Origin: JAUIAI01 sp049680625
GTDB taxonomy: Bacteria > Pseudomonadota > Gammaproteobacteria > Burkholderiales > Burkholderiaceae_E
Reading direction: 5' to 3'
NCBI GenBank assembly: GCA_049680625.1
Contig: JBAUID010000220.1
Location: 1 to 57,139, forward strand
DNA: 57,139 nt
The position numbers were made by a program, and so were the translations under genes. The notes beneath the pieces are model-generated. The model was given only the letters and a program-made list of their open reading frames with translations, did not search any database and was not told where the DNA came from. Positions 35,309 to 44,402 of the stretch are shown one piece after another; the stretch's first letter is position 1, and the number at the start of each line of letters is the position of its first letter.

Positions 35309-36040
35309 ATGGCTGGACACTCCAAGTGGGCCAATATCAAACACAAGAAAGAGCGAGCCGACTCCAAGCGCGGCAAGGTCTTTACCCGGGTAATCAAAGA
35401 AATCACCGTGGCGGCCCGAGCCGGGGGAAGTGACCCCGGCTCCAATCCTCATTTGCGCCTGGCGATCGACAAAGCATCAGACGCTAATATGCCCAAGGAC
35501 ACCGTCCAGCGTGCCATTCAGCGCGGTGCGGGTGAGCTCGAAGGGGTTAATTACGAAGAAATCCGCTACGAGGGTTATGGCACCGGCGGCGCCGCTATCA
35601 TTATTGACTGCCTGACCGACAATCGCACCCGAACCGTCGCTGAAGTACGCCATGCGCTGTCAAAAATGGGCGGCAACCTGGGTACTGACGGTTCAGTCGC
35701 CTTTCTGTTCCGCCATTGTGGACAGTTCTTGTTTGAACCAGGCACCGATGAAGACAAAGTCATGGAAGCCGCGGTTGAAGCTGGCGCTGATGACGTGATT
35801 TCAGACGAAGAAGGTGGCATTGAAGTTCTCTGCGAGCCACCGCTATACCCGGCGCTCCGGGGCGCATTTGAGGCGGCGGGGCTGGTGCCTGAAGTCGCCG
35901 AAGTCACCATGAAGCCAACCACCGAGACGGACTTTTTTGGTGAAGATGCTGAAAAAATGCAAAAGCTGCTCGATGCGCTTGAGAACCTTGACGATGTCCA
36001 GGACGTTTATACCAATGCCGTCATCAACCTGGACGACTGA
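35309..36040 (+). CDS. yebC: YebC/PmpR family regulator or translation factor
   Basis: A 243-residue YebC with the invariant N-terminus AGHSKWANIKHKK, RAIQRG, YEGYGTGGAAIIIDCLTDN and GGNLGTDGSVAFLF. YebC proteins were described as transcription regulators and more recently as aids to translation of proline-rich stretches. In many gammaproteobacteria yebC precedes ruvCAB; here it is followed after three bases by purD. Confidence 0.95.
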   Translation: MAGHSKWANIKHKKERADSKRGKVFTRVIKEITVAARAGGSDPGSNPHLRLAIDKASDANMPKDTVQRAIQRGAGELEGVNYEEIRYEGYGTGGAAIIIDCLTDNRTRTVAEVRHALSKMGGNLGTDGSVAFLFRHCGQFLFEPGTDEDKVMEAAVEAGADDVISDEEGGIEVLCEPPLYPALRGAFEAAGLVPEVAEVTMKPTTETDFFGEDAEKMQKLLDALENLDDVQDVYTNAVINLDD

Positions 36041-36043
36041 GCT

Positions 36044-37333
36044 TTGAAAGTACTTGTCGTCGGTAGTGGTGGCCGCGAACACGCCCTGGCCTGGGCACTG
36101 GCCCGTTCCGAGCGGGTCGACTCAGTTTTCGTAGCCCCCGGAAACGGCGGGACAGCGCGCGAACCCGGTGTGACCAACGTTCCTATTACCGACTTTGACG
36201 CACTCATCCTGTTCGCCAGGCGGGAACAAGTCGAGCTGACCGTGGTTGGCCCGGAAGCGCCGCTCGCACAAGGCATCGTCGATCACTTTCGCGCGGCCGG
36301 GCTGAAAATTTTTGGTCCGTCCCGCCAGGCCGCCCAGCTTGAGTCGTCCAAAGACTTTGCCAAAGCCTTCATGGCCCGCCACCAGATACCAACAGCGGCC
36401 TACCAGACGTTCACTGAGCCTGGGCCGGCGCACGACTATATCCGTGCGCGGGGCGCGCCAATTGTCGTCAAAGCTGATGGCCTGGCGGCCGGAAAAGGCG
36501 TCATTGTCGCCACAACCGAGCAGCAGGCTCACGACGCGGTTGACGATATGCTAATCGCCAACCGCATGGGTGACGCCGGTTCAAGAGTGGTCATCGAAGA
36601 CTTTCTGGCCGGGGAAGAAGCCAGCTTTATTGCCCTGGTTGATGGCAGTAACGTCCTGGCACTGGCAACCAGCCAGGATCACAAACGCCTTCGGGATGGT
36701 GACGAAGGCCCAAACACCGGCGGCATGGGTGCGTACTCGCCAGCCCCGGTTGTGACCAGCGTTATTCACGATCGAATCATGCGCGAGGTAATTCAGCCTA
36801 CCGTTGACGGCATGGCCGCTGACGGCATCCCGTTCTCGGGTTTTCTGTATGCCGGCGTCATGATCGACCCCCAGGGCGCCGTGAAGACCCTGGAATTCAA
36901 CTGCCGAATGGGCGACCCCGAAACCCAGCCCATTCTGATGCGCCTGAAATCAGACTTGTACACCGTGCTTGAGCAAGCAGTGGATGGTCGTCTTAATCAT
37001 GTCAGCCTTGAATGGGATCAGCGTTGGGCAATGGGGGTAGTCCTGGCCGCACCGGGCTATCCAGAGTCACCAGAAACCGGCTTTGCGATCAGTGGCCTGC
37101 CCGCTGCGGACAACAATTTGTCTGCTCATTGCGTTGTGTTCCACGCGGGCACCAAGGCGAGTGGCTCAGTACCAACAACCAGCGGCGGCCGGGTCATGTG
37201 TGTTACTGCGCTGGGGGATACCGTTGAACAAGCACGCCAGCGGGCATATGACGGTGTCAACCAAATCGAATTTTCCGGCATGCAGTTCCGTCGCGATATC
37301 GGTTATCGGGCAATTGCCCGGCAACGGGGCTGA
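36044..37333 (+). CDS. purD: phosphoribosylamine-glycine ligase
   Basis: A 429-residue ATP-grasp enzyme for the second step of purine synthesis (phosphoribosylamine + glycine to GAR). Seen are VGSGGREHALAWAL at the N-terminus, VKADGLAAGKGV, GEEASFIALVDG, QDHKRLRDGDEGPNTGGMGAYSP and EFNCRMGDPETQ. The start is TTG, three bases after the yebC stop, with no better in-frame ATG. It is translationally linked to yebC and hemF. Confidence 0.95.
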   Translation: MKVLVVGSGGREHALAWALARSERVDSVFVAPGNGGTAREPGVTNVPITDFDALILFARREQVELTVVGPEAPLAQGIVDHFRAAGLKIFGPSRQAAQLESSKDFAKAFMARHQIPTAAYQTFTEPGPAHDYIRARGAPIVVKADGLAAGKGVIVATTEQQAHDAVDDMLIANRMGDAGSRVVIEDFLAGEEASFIALVDGSNVLALATSQDHKRLRDGDEGPNTGGMGAYSPAPVVTSVIHDRIMREVIQPTVDGMAADGIPFSGFLYAGVMIDPQGAVKTLEFNCRMGDPETQPILMRLKSDLYTVLEQAVDGRLNHVSLEWDQRWAMGVVLAAPGYPESPETGFAISGLPAADNNLSAHCVVFHAGTKASGSVPTTSGGRVMCVTALGDTVEQARQRAYDGVNQIEFSGMQFRRDIGYRAIARQRG

Positions 37334-37339
37334 CCGGTC

Positions 37340-38257
37340 TTGACAGAACAACAAAGCACCGCTCACGCCCGGGTTCGTGGTTACCTGCTCGGACTGCAAC
37401 AAAACATTGTCGAGCGGCTCGAGGCACTTGACGGCAACGCGTTTGGCACAGACGAATGGCAGCGCGAAGAAGGTGGCGGCGGGCTGAGCCGCGTGATCGA
37501 AGGCGGGCAAGTCTTTGAACGCGGTGGTGTTTTGTTCTCGCACGTAACCGGCAGTTCTATCCCATCATCCGCCAGCGCCAGCCGTCCCGAATTAGCGGGC
37601 CAGCCGTTCCAGGCGATGGGCGTGTCACTGGTACTGCATCCACAAAACCCCTACGTCCCAACCGTACACTTAAACGTGCGTTTTTTCTCGACCATCGGCG
37701 ACGCCGGCACACCACCAGTGTGGTGGTTCGGCGGTGGCATGGACCTCACCCCGTTTTACCCATTCGAGAAAGACGTCGTGCGCTTTCACGGAGAATGTCA
37801 GACAGCACTTGAACCCTTTGGGCCGCATTACCACCCGAAATACAAACAGTGGTGTGACGAATACTTTTACCTGAAACACCGGGACGAAGCCCGCGGTGTT
37901 GGTGGCATATTCTTTGACGACTTACATGAGCCGGGGTTTGAACAGTCGTTTGCGATCATGCAAAGCGTAGGCAATGCGTTTATTCCCGCTTATGCGCCAA
38001 TCGTTGAACGGCGCAAAGATCTTCCCTTTGGGGATCGTGAGCGGCAGTTTCAACTATATCGACGTGGCCGCTACGTCGAATTCAATCTTGTCTTTGATCG
38101 CGGCACATTATTTGGTCTGCAGTCGGGCGGCCGAACCGAGTCGATCCTGGTATCAATGCCGCCGCTGGCATCATGGCAATACAACTGGCAACCCGAGGCT
38201 GGCTCAGATGAAATGCGTTTGTATCGTGACTTCCTGAGGCCCCGCGATTGGGTATGA
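37340..38257 (+). CDS. hemF: oxygen-dependent coproporphyrinogen III oxidase
   Basis: A 305-residue HemF converting coproporphyrinogen III to protoporphyrinogen IX with O2. Family signatures are RGGVLFSHVTGSSIP, RPELAGQPFQAMGVSLVLHP, the catalytic-region His in TVHLNVRFF, GGGMDLTPFYPFEKD, and ARGVGGIFFDDL. The start codon is TTG six bases after purD. It indicates an organism that can use oxygen. Confidence 0.95.
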   Translation: MTEQQSTAHARVRGYLLGLQQNIVERLEALDGNAFGTDEWQREEGGGGLSRVIEGGQVFERGGVLFSHVTGSSIPSSASASRPELAGQPFQAMGVSLVLHPQNPYVPTVHLNVRFFSTIGDAGTPPVWWFGGGMDLTPFYPFEKDVVRFHGECQTALEPFGPHYHPKYKQWCDEYFYLKHRDEARGVGGIFFDDLHEPGFEQSFAIMQSVGNAFIPAYAPIVERRKDLPFGDRERQFQLYRRGRYVEFNLVFDRGTLFGLQSGGRTESILVSMPPLASWQYNWQPEAGSDEMRLYRDFLRPRDWV

Positions 38258-38275
38258 ACCAGCTATGATTCGGGC

Positions 38276-38932
38276 ATGACGACCGATCACCCCGCCCGGC
38301 AGGTTATCGGCTTGTTTGGCGGCTCGTTCGACCCTGTCCATGTGGGTCATATCGCATTCATGCGGTCAGCTGAAACCGCGCTCAGGCTAACCGCTATGCG
38401 GTTGATTCCCAGCGGCAATTCGTGGCAAAAACCCGGTCAGCAAACACCGCCTGAACATCGTCGTGCAATGCTCGAACTGGCAACGGCCAAGTACGCTAAC
38501 TGGGTAATCGACGGTCAGGAGATTGATCGGGGCGGCGCCAGCTATACCGTCCAGACGCTGGAGTCTCTGCGCGCCGAACTGGGCAGCGAAGCCGCGCTGG
38601 TACTGCTCATAGGCAGTGACCAGTTGCACAATCTCGCCACCTGGCACCGGTATGAAGACCTGCTGGGCCTGGCCCATATCGCGGTCACCCAGCGTGAACA
38701 AATTCCGCTGCACAGCTTCCCGCCCGCAATTGAACAGCTGTTGCAGACTCATGGACGGGATGCATTGGACGATGCACCATGTGGAAACATCGTTTTCTTC
38801 CGAATGCCGGCAGTCGCCGTCTCATCCACTCAGTTAAGAAAGGCATTAGCCCTCCATCAGCCGGTCGACAACCTGTTGGACCCGGCCGTTCTGGACTATA
38901 TTCGGCAGCATCAGTTGTATTCAGCCGGTTAA
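38276..38932 (+). CDS. nadD: nicotinate-nucleotide adenylyltransferase
   Basis: A 218-residue nucleotidyltransferase with GLFGGSFDPVHVGHIAF (HxGH site), LIGSDQLHNLATWHRY and the C-terminal ISSTxxR-like VSSTQLRKAL. It adenylates nicotinate mononucleotide in NAD synthesis. It follows hemF by 18 bases. The 99-base gap before rsfS shows no evident signal. Confidence 0.94.
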   Translation: MTTDHPARQVIGLFGGSFDPVHVGHIAFMRSAETALRLTAMRLIPSGNSWQKPGQQTPPEHRRAMLELATAKYANWVIDGQEIDRGGASYTVQTLESLRAELGSEAALVLLIGSDQLHNLATWHRYEDLLGLAHIAVTQREQIPLHSFPPAIEQLLQTHGRDALDDAPCGNIVFFRMPAVAVSSTQLRKALALHQPVDNLLDPAVLDYIRQHQLYSAG

Positions 38933-39031
38933 TTGAAGATCAGCATCAGCTGTTGCAACATCATCTGCCCCTCGCACTACGACACTCGTCTCATCGAGAC
39001 GAAAAAAGCTCAAAAAGGTTACTAAGCCAGT

Positions 39032-39409
39032 ATGGATTTACGCAAGCTACAAAGAACGGTTATTGATGCACTGGAAGACGTCAAGGCACAAGATATCAAG
39101 GTGTTCAATACATCGGGTATGACCAGTCTGTTCGACCGGGTCATTGTGGCCAGCGGTACATCAAACCGCCAAACCCGGGCCCTGGCCAAACACGTTTCGG
39201 ATGAAATCAAAAGCCGCGGCGGTGAAATTATTTCTATCGAAGGCACGGACACCGGTGAGTGGGTACTTGTTGACGCCGGCGATATTGTTGTTCATCTGAT
39301 GCAGCCCAAGATTCGTGAGTACTACAACCTGGAAGAAATCTGGGGGCAAAAACCGGTTCGGGTTAAACTCGGCGGCAAAGAAAGCACCAGCGCATCTAAA
39401 AGCAACTGA
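39032..39409 (+). CDS. rsfS: ribosomal silencing factor RsfS
   Basis: A 125-residue protein with DIKVFNTSGMTSLFDRVIVASGTSNRQ-type family text (shortened: DRVIVASGTSNRQ), GEWVLVDAGDIVVHLM and YYNLEEIWG. RsfS binds L14 and blocks subunit joining in starvation. The order nadD-rsfS-rlmH is conserved across gammaproteobacteria and supports the call. A short basic tail after LGGKES is variable in the family. Confidence 0.94.
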   Translation: MDLRKLQRTVIDALEDVKAQDIKVFNTSGMTSLFDRVIVASGTSNRQTRALAKHVSDEIKSRGGEIISIEGTDTGEWVLVDAGDIVVHLMQPKIREYYNLEEIWGQKPVRVKLGGKESTSASKSN

Positions 39410-39413
39410 AGCG

Positions 39414-39884
39414 ATGAGCCTGCACGTTATGGCCGTGGGTACCAGGATGCCAAAATGGGTGCAGCTCGGCACGGATGAGTACACACGGCGAATGCCAACC
39501 GGTCTGGACGTTCAATGGCAGGAAATTCGTGCCGAAACCCGAAGTACTTCAACATCAGTCGCCACTTGTATGGAACGAGAAGCTCAACGTATTCGACGTG
39601 TGCTACCCAAACAAGCATGGCTGGTATTGCTGGACGAAAACGGCAAGCGCAAGACAACCCGGGAATTTGCTGATCGCCTCGCACATTGGCAATCAATCGG
39701 ACGCCCGATTTGCCTCGTCATCGGCGGTCCGGATGGTCTGTCATCCGGCTTGAAAAGTGAAGCTAACGACAGCCTGCGCCTGTCGGACCTGACACTGCCC
39801 CACCCCCTGGTGCGTATTGTTCTGGCTGAACAGCTATACCGGGCGTCGACTATTCTTGACAATCACCCCTACCATCGGGACTAG
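39414..39884 (+). CDS. rlmH: 23S rRNA pseudouridine(1915)-N3-methyltransferase RlmH
   Basis: A 156-residue SPOUT methyltransferase; the ATG at 39414 lies four bases after the rsfS stop, and upstream in-frame codons overlap rsfS. Motifs are MAVGTRMPKWV, LLDENGKRKTTREFA, VIGGPDGLSSGLK and the C-terminal LVRIVLAEQLYRA...NHPYHRD. It methylates pseudouridine 1915 of the 70S ribosome. Confidence 0.95.
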   Translation: MSLHVMAVGTRMPKWVQLGTDEYTRRMPTGLDVQWQEIRAETRSTSTSVATCMEREAQRIRRVLPKQAWLVLLDENGKRKTTREFADRLAHWQSIGRPICLVIGGPDGLSSGLKSEANDSLRLSDLTLPHPLVRIVLAEQLYRASTILDNHPYHRD

Positions 39885-39887
39885 CTA

Positions 39888-40487
39888 ATGGCCCCGATAA
39901 GCACAGTGCCAATTTGGCTTGCATCACGTAGCCCGCGACGACAGGAAATTCTTTCTCAGATGCAGGTTTGTTTCGAGTTGTTATTACCCGATGACCCGCA
40001 GGCGGCAGAAGCACTGGAAACGGTTCGCCCCCATGAGGCACCCGATCAATACGTTGCCCGGGTCACCCAGGCCAAACTGTCGCTAGCCATCAAGAAAGTA
40101 GCGAGTCAATCACTGCCAAGTCGCACCATACTGGCGGCCGACACAACAGTCGCCCTTGGTGGCAAGATCCTCGGCAAGCCTGCAGATGCAGAACAGTGCC
40201 GCGAAATGATCGACCAACTCTCTGGCCGTTCCCACCGGGTCTTAACCGCGGTCGCTGTTGCCCGCGGGCAGAAAATCCGGCACAAGGTTCAGGTTTCCCG
40301 GGTAACTTTCGCCCGCATCAAAGCCGACGAAATCGATGCTTACGCTCAAAGTGGCGATGGCCTCGATAAAGCAGGTGGCTACGGAATCCAGGGATACGCG
40401 GCCTGCTTTATCCGACGGATTGAAGGTAGCTACTCCGGTATCATGGGTCTGCCAATTTACGAGACCCGACAGCTCCTCGGCCGATAA
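39888..40487 (+). CDS. maf: Maf family nucleotide pyrophosphatase (YhdE type)
   Basis: A 199-residue Maf protein starting three bases after rlmH. Signatures are LASRSPRRQEIL, AADTTVALGGKILGKP and DKAGGYGIQG. The last form is that of the dTTP/UTP pyrophosphatase branch (YhdE), which hydrolyses non-canonical or excess nucleotides and is linked to septum control. Its place before rng matches E. coli yhdE-rng. Confidence 0.92.
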   Translation: MAPISTVPIWLASRSPRRQEILSQMQVCFELLLPDDPQAAEALETVRPHEAPDQYVARVTQAKLSLAIKKVASQSLPSRTILAADTTVALGGKILGKPADAEQCREMIDQLSGRSHRVLTAVAVARGQKIRHKVQVSRVTFARIKADEIDAYAQSGDGLDKAGGYGIQGYAACFIRRIEGSYSGIMGLPIYETRQLLGR

Positions 40488-40542
40488 ACAGCGCCCATCG
40501 GTTTGTCTGCGACACGCTGCCTGAGACCCCGATAATCGAGCC

Positions 40543-42000
40543 ATGCGACAAGAAGACATCCTGATCAACGCCACCCCACACGAAACCCGGGTTGCACTGG
40601 TTGAACACGGGACGCTGCAAGAGTTACACATAGAACGCACATCCAGTCGCGGACTCACCGGCAATATCTACCTGGGCAAAGTATCCCGGGTCCTACCGGG
40701 CATGCAATCAGCTTTCATCGACATTGGCCTGGAACGCGCCGCTTTCCTGCATATCGCTGACTTGTGGCAGGCACGGACATCTGAAAACAGTCCAACCCCA
40801 ATCGAAAAACTGCTGTTTGAAGGGCAAGCACTGATGGTTCAGGTGCTCAAAGACCCGCTGGGCACCAAAGGTGCGCGCTTAACGACTCAAATCAGTATTG
40901 CCGGGCGCTTGCTCGTTTACCTCCCGCAGGATCCACATATTGGTATCAGCCAGAAAATAGGTGATGAAGCCGAACGGACTCAACTGCGCCGGCGCGTACA
41001 GAACCTGATGCCTGCAAACGAGCAAGGTGGTTTCATTGTCCGCACCCTGGCTGAAGATGCCGTCGATTCCGAACTTAACGCCGATATCGACTACCTGCGA
41101 AAACGATGGGAACAAATTTTGCTTCGCACCCGAACCGACCCGGCACCGATGTTGTTGTACCAGGAGCTCAGCCTGGCCGAACGCGCATTGCGCGATCTGG
41201 CCACTGCCAATACCCGAACGATTCGCATCGACTCGGTCGAAGCCTTTGAAGCACTACGTGAATTTTGCAAGGCGTACACCCTGGACTTATTCGGCAAACT
41301 CGAACTGGTCCGCGTGGCGCGCCCGTTGTTCGAAACGCAGGGGGTTGAAGATGACATTGAAAAAGCTTTGTCACGCCGGGTCGAGCTAAAGTCTGGCGGT
41401 TACCTGATCATTGATCAAACCGAAGCCCTGACCACCATCGACGTGAACACCGGTGGCTTTGTCAGTGGTCGCAATTTTGACGAAACCGTCTTCAAAAACA
41501 ACCTCGAAGCCGCACATGCAATTGCCCGCCAGTTGCGAGTGCGCAATCTCGGCGGCATTATTATTGTCGACTTTATAGATATGAACAGTGCAGAGCACCG
41601 CGAAGCCGTGCTGGCTGAACTGAACCGGACCCTCGCAGTCGACAGAACCCGTACCAGTATCAGCGGCTTTTCGTCATTAGGCCTGGTCGAAATGACGCGC
41701 AAGCGCACCCGGGAGTCGCTGGCCCACTTATTGTGCGAACCCTGCCCGGCCTGTCTTGGGGCCGGACAACTCAAGACAGCACAAAGCGTATGCTACGAAA
41801 TACTCCGGGAAATCCAGCGCGAGGCAAACCAATTTAATCCGCGGGAGTTTCGCATTATTGCGTCGCAAGGGGTAATTGATCTGTTTCTTGATGAAGAGTC
41901 TCAGCCCCTGGCATTGATTGGCGAGCAGGTTGGCAAACCGATTCGCCTGCAGGTGGAAACCCAATACCATCAGCAACAATACGATATTGTGTTGTCGTAA
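40543..42000 (+). CDS. rng: ribonuclease G
   Basis: A 485-residue RNase G: S1 domain at the N-terminus (GNIYLGKVSRVLPGMQSAF), the catalytic DNase I-like domain with Asp ligands in TTIDVNTGGFV and IIIVDFIDM, and the zinc-link CEPCPACLGAG. Its length matches RNase G rather than RNase E. It processes 16S rRNA 5' ends and some mRNAs. The gene is intact, and the IS6 end of the island begins 12 bases after its stop. Confidence 0.95.
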   Translation: MRQEDILINATPHETRVALVEHGTLQELHIERTSSRGLTGNIYLGKVSRVLPGMQSAFIDIGLERAAFLHIADLWQARTSENSPTPIEKLLFEGQALMVQVLKDPLGTKGARLTTQISIAGRLLVYLPQDPHIGISQKIGDEAERTQLRRRVQNLMPANEQGGFIVRTLAEDAVDSELNADIDYLRKRWEQILLRTRTDPAPMLLYQELSLAERALRDLATANTRTIRIDSVEAFEALREFCKAYTLDLFGKLELVRVARPLFETQGVEDDIEKALSRRVELKSGGYLIIDQTEALTTIDVNTGGFVSGRNFDETVFKNNLEAAHAIARQLRVRNLGGIIIVDFIDMNSAEHREAVLAELNRTLAVDRTRTSISGFSSLGLVEMTRKRTRESLAHLLCEPCPACLGAGQLKTAQSVCYEILREIQREANQFNPREFRIIASQGVIDLFLDEESQPLALIGEQVGKPIRLQVETQYHQQQYDIVLS

Positions 42001-42031
42001 ATGGGTAAAAGCGGCATTGTCAACTGCTCCA

Positions 42032-42481
42032 ATGAAATGGCAAGCTGCGTGGATGAAACAAGCCAATCGCTGCCACGGTCACTGTTTTCCGCCTGAAGTG
42101 ATCAGCACAACCGTTTGGCTGTACCACCGGTTTTCGATAAGTTTCCGGGATGTAGAGGATCTTCTAGCGCAGCGCGGAGTGACCGTTTCGTATGAATCGG
42201 TTCGTCGCTGGCGCCTGAAGTTTGGTCCGATGTATCAGCGGACGTTGAAACGACGGGAATCAAACGGTACCGATCGGTGGTACTGCGACGAAGTGTTCGT
42301 CAAAATCAATGGCGAACACGTTTATCTTTGGCGTGTCGTCGACGAGGACGGCGATGTACTGGATATCTTGGTTCAACGCCGTCGCAACCGGGTTGCCGCC
42401 GAACGGTTCTTTCGGAAAGCACTAGAACGCCAGGGCAGAGCGCCCAGAGTCGTTGTCACTTCATGCGTTGCGTATTTCTAA
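42032..42481 (+). pseudogene. IS6-family transposase, C-terminally truncated (copy 1)
   Basis: 149 residues remain of a usual 230 or so. The IS6/IS26-type start is clear (FPPEVISTTVWLYHRFSISFRDVEDLLAQRG, split here as FPPEVISTTVW and FRDVEDLLAQRG). The first catalytic Asp is in WYCDEVFVKI and the second in WRVVDEDGDVLD. The third catalytic residue (Glu) is missing because the sequence diverges after RVVVTSC. It is therefore inactive. It lies directly after rng. Confidence 0.82.
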
Positions 42482-42517
42482 TTTTGCTTGGCCAGGTCGA
42501 TACCAACTCGTACAATC

Positions 42518-42706
42518 TCACTCATGCTTCAGCAAGTCATCCGTTGCCTGAACACCGCCCGTATGAAATTCATCAACGCCCTTGAGATCGTCGGCGGTCA
42601 TATTCTCAGGATTCTTTCCTGCGGCGGTTATCGCGTTGCGAATATTCTCTAGTAGATCTGCCGTTGTGTAATGTGCAGCAATGCTCTTTTCCTGGTCGAT
42701 AGTCAT
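42518..42706 (-). pseudogene. N-terminal fragment of a SAM-dependent methyltransferase
   Basis: 62 residues from an ATG at 42706 with an intact GGAGG site. The text DQEKSIAAHYTTADLL...VDEFHTGG matches the start of UbiE/sarcosine-dimethylglycine-type methyltransferases just before the SAM motif. The frame then stops at the junction with IS6 copy 1, so the catalytic domain is gone. The IS6 insertion or a deletion probably truncated it. Confidence 0.6.
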
Positions 42707-43010
42707 CGCTTTCCTCCAAACTGGGATTGGGCAATACAAGAGGCACAGACCGACGATTACACATTCCCTGGTGTTTTACAAAAAACGATGCCATCTGGAG
42801 AAAAGAATTTTCAGACAGGCATGGTGCTCAAGTCACGTAATGGCGCAGCTTCATTCAGTTATTGCATACCGCCATGTTTGCAACGGCAAGTGCTTGTGGT
42901 CGTTGGGTCAACTCATCAGTTGTAGATTCCGGCCGAATATGGCGAGAAACTCTGGACGCGAAGATTAAGCGGTTAAACTGACGAGAGAAACCTAACAGGA
43001 ACCGGAAGAC
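42707..43010. other. 304-base stretch without a recognised gene
   Basis: This gap lies between the methyltransferase fragment and the DUF1304 gene. I see no coding sequence, hairpin with T-run or repeat I would call. It should hold the promoters of both flanking divergent genes. Confidence 0.5.
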
Positions 43011-43370
43011 ATGGCTCGCTTGGCAAATATAGTTGTGGCGCTTTTAGCGCTGCTGCACATATACATACTTGTTCTGGAAATGTTCTTTTGGGAGTCGCCA
43101 ACCAGCCTTCGTGCGTTTGGGCTGACCGCGGAGTTAGCCAAACAGACGGTTGCAATGGCGGCGAATCAAGGGCTTTATAACGGTTTCCTGGCCGCCGGCC
43201 TGTTGTGGGGGTTGTTTCTCGGCGCGGGTGGGTGCTCGGTGAAAACATTCTTCCTGGTATGCATCCTGGTGGCGGGAGCTTTTGGCGCCGTGACGGTGAA
43301 TCAGCGAATACTTTTCATTCAAGCGGTGCCCGCTGCAATAGGTTTGCTATTCCTGTGGCGGGCGCGTTGA
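43011..43370 (+). CDS. DUF1304 family membrane protein
   Basis: A 119-residue protein with four membrane helices and the DUF1304 pattern ALLHIYILVLEMFFW, NQGLYNGFLAAGLLWG and a C-terminal IQAVPAAIGLLFL. Length and motifs match the full family, so it looks intact although it lies inside the island. The family is widespread and uncharacterised. An AGGA/GGAAG stretch precedes the ATG. Confidence 0.85.
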   Translation: MARLANIVVALLALLHIYILVLEMFFWESPTSLRAFGLTAELAKQTVAMAANQGLYNGFLAAGLLWGLFLGAGGCSVKTFFLVCILVAGAFGAVTVNQRILFIQAVPAAIGLLFLWRAR

Positions 43371-43417
43371 GAAATGCCGCTCTTCTGCAATGGGCTACTG
43401 ACGACCTTGTATCTGTA

Positions 43418-43452
43418 TAAAACCCGTGCCGGGCTGAATGCCCGGGCACGGT
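43418..43452 (-). terminator. hairpin terminator after the lipoprotein pseudogene
   Basis: A GC-rich stem of about 11 bp (CCGTGC-CGGGC against GCCCGGGCACGG, one bulge) with a 5-base loop is followed on the minus strand by TTTT. It lies right after the end of the lipoprotein frame and also faces the DUF1304 gene. Confidence 0.5.
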
Positions 43453-43463
43453 GCCGCAGTTAC

Positions 43464-44248
43464 TTATTGAATACCTTCGCTCTCGCGAGTGATTACGAGA
43501 ACAGCATTGTTGCCCTGCGAGACAGTCTCAACCCGGCGTGAAATTGACGGGGGTCCACTGGCGGAGAAGGCAGCGCCCATGGCGGCTTGTGTTGCCGCTG
43601 GGAATGTAAAGCTGCCGTCATCTGTCATCACACCTGTCACCGAGACGATCGACAAGTTGCCCGCGCTTGGCAAAGAGAAGGTGCTCATGGTGACTACCGC
43701 GTCGGGGTTGGCGCCGGGGTTGGCGCCGGGCTGCCAACTCAGGGGGCTGCCGGGAGTAATGACTTCGCCCGCGCCAGGACCAAACCATAATTGGGCGGGC
43801 CCGATTCGGTAACCTCACATGTGTCCCGTTGGGCGAGTTGCTGCTCGAGGCCCGAGACTGGTACATCAAAACCAAAACGACCAAACCCGCCATCAAGCGT
43901 TACGCGGTTGTCGAAGGCTCTGTCAGTGATAGAAATGCCGCCGTAGAACCGTGCGTTGCCACTGGCTGTCCCGGTTCCTCCATTGCCAGCGCCAGTCGAA
44001 TCGTCCGAGTTATCTTCTCCACTTGAACCACCAGAGGTGTCATCGTTTGTTGAATCGTTCCCGGAGTCGTCGCTCCCAGTATCACCGCTTGAAGTGTTGT
44101 CATTTGTACTGTCGTCTGCCGGCGGGGTTGTGGGATCGCCGGTTGTAGAGTTGCCAGTATCGTTGTTTCCGCTGTCGGTGGCCGTGTTGGTATTATTGTC
44201 GGACGAACCACACGCGATCAGGGCGCGTGAGATCGAACAAGCGAGCAA
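43464..44248 (-). pseudogene. frameshifted Ser/Thr/Asp-rich lipoprotein
   Basis: Two frames join into one protein. The first (44248-43739) has a lipobox LIAC|GSSDNN, a linker of about 75 residues made almost only of Asp, Asn, Ser, Thr and Gly, then a folded part (GNARFYGGISITDRAFDN...). The second (to 43464) continues with MSTFSLPSAG...VLVITRESEGIQ. Shifting frame near the GGGCCCGCCC run at about 43796-43805 gives a sensible bridge (AQLWFGPGAGEVITPGSPL). The 5' end has only a TTG start and a short signal, so it may also be truncated. No family recognised. Confidence 0.6.
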
Positions 44249-44264
44249 GTTGCGCAGCTGATAG

Positions 44265-44393
44265 GACCGTCTCTACGGCGTCTGGCAACGCGACGACGAC
44301 ACCGGCCAGGTACAGCACCTGATAGCAAGGCGTATCGAAGATCATACTCATTTGCCGGGCGAACTAACTACCCGTTCAAGAGACTTCCGATGA
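44265..44393 (+). pseudogene. C-terminal fragment of error-prone DNA polymerase DnaE2/ImuC
   Basis: About 42 residues reading DRLYGVWQRDDDTGQVQHLI...ARRIEDHTHLPG...TTRSRDFR and a stop. GVWQR, HL(I/V)A-R and the terminal SRDFR/H are the typical end of DnaE2-type polymerases. The frame upstream is closed by a stop at 44262, so only the tail survives. It has no function itself but shows that an imuB-dnaE2-type cassette once lay here or was brought in. Confidence 0.55.
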
Positions 44394-44402
44394 GGTAACG
44401 AA

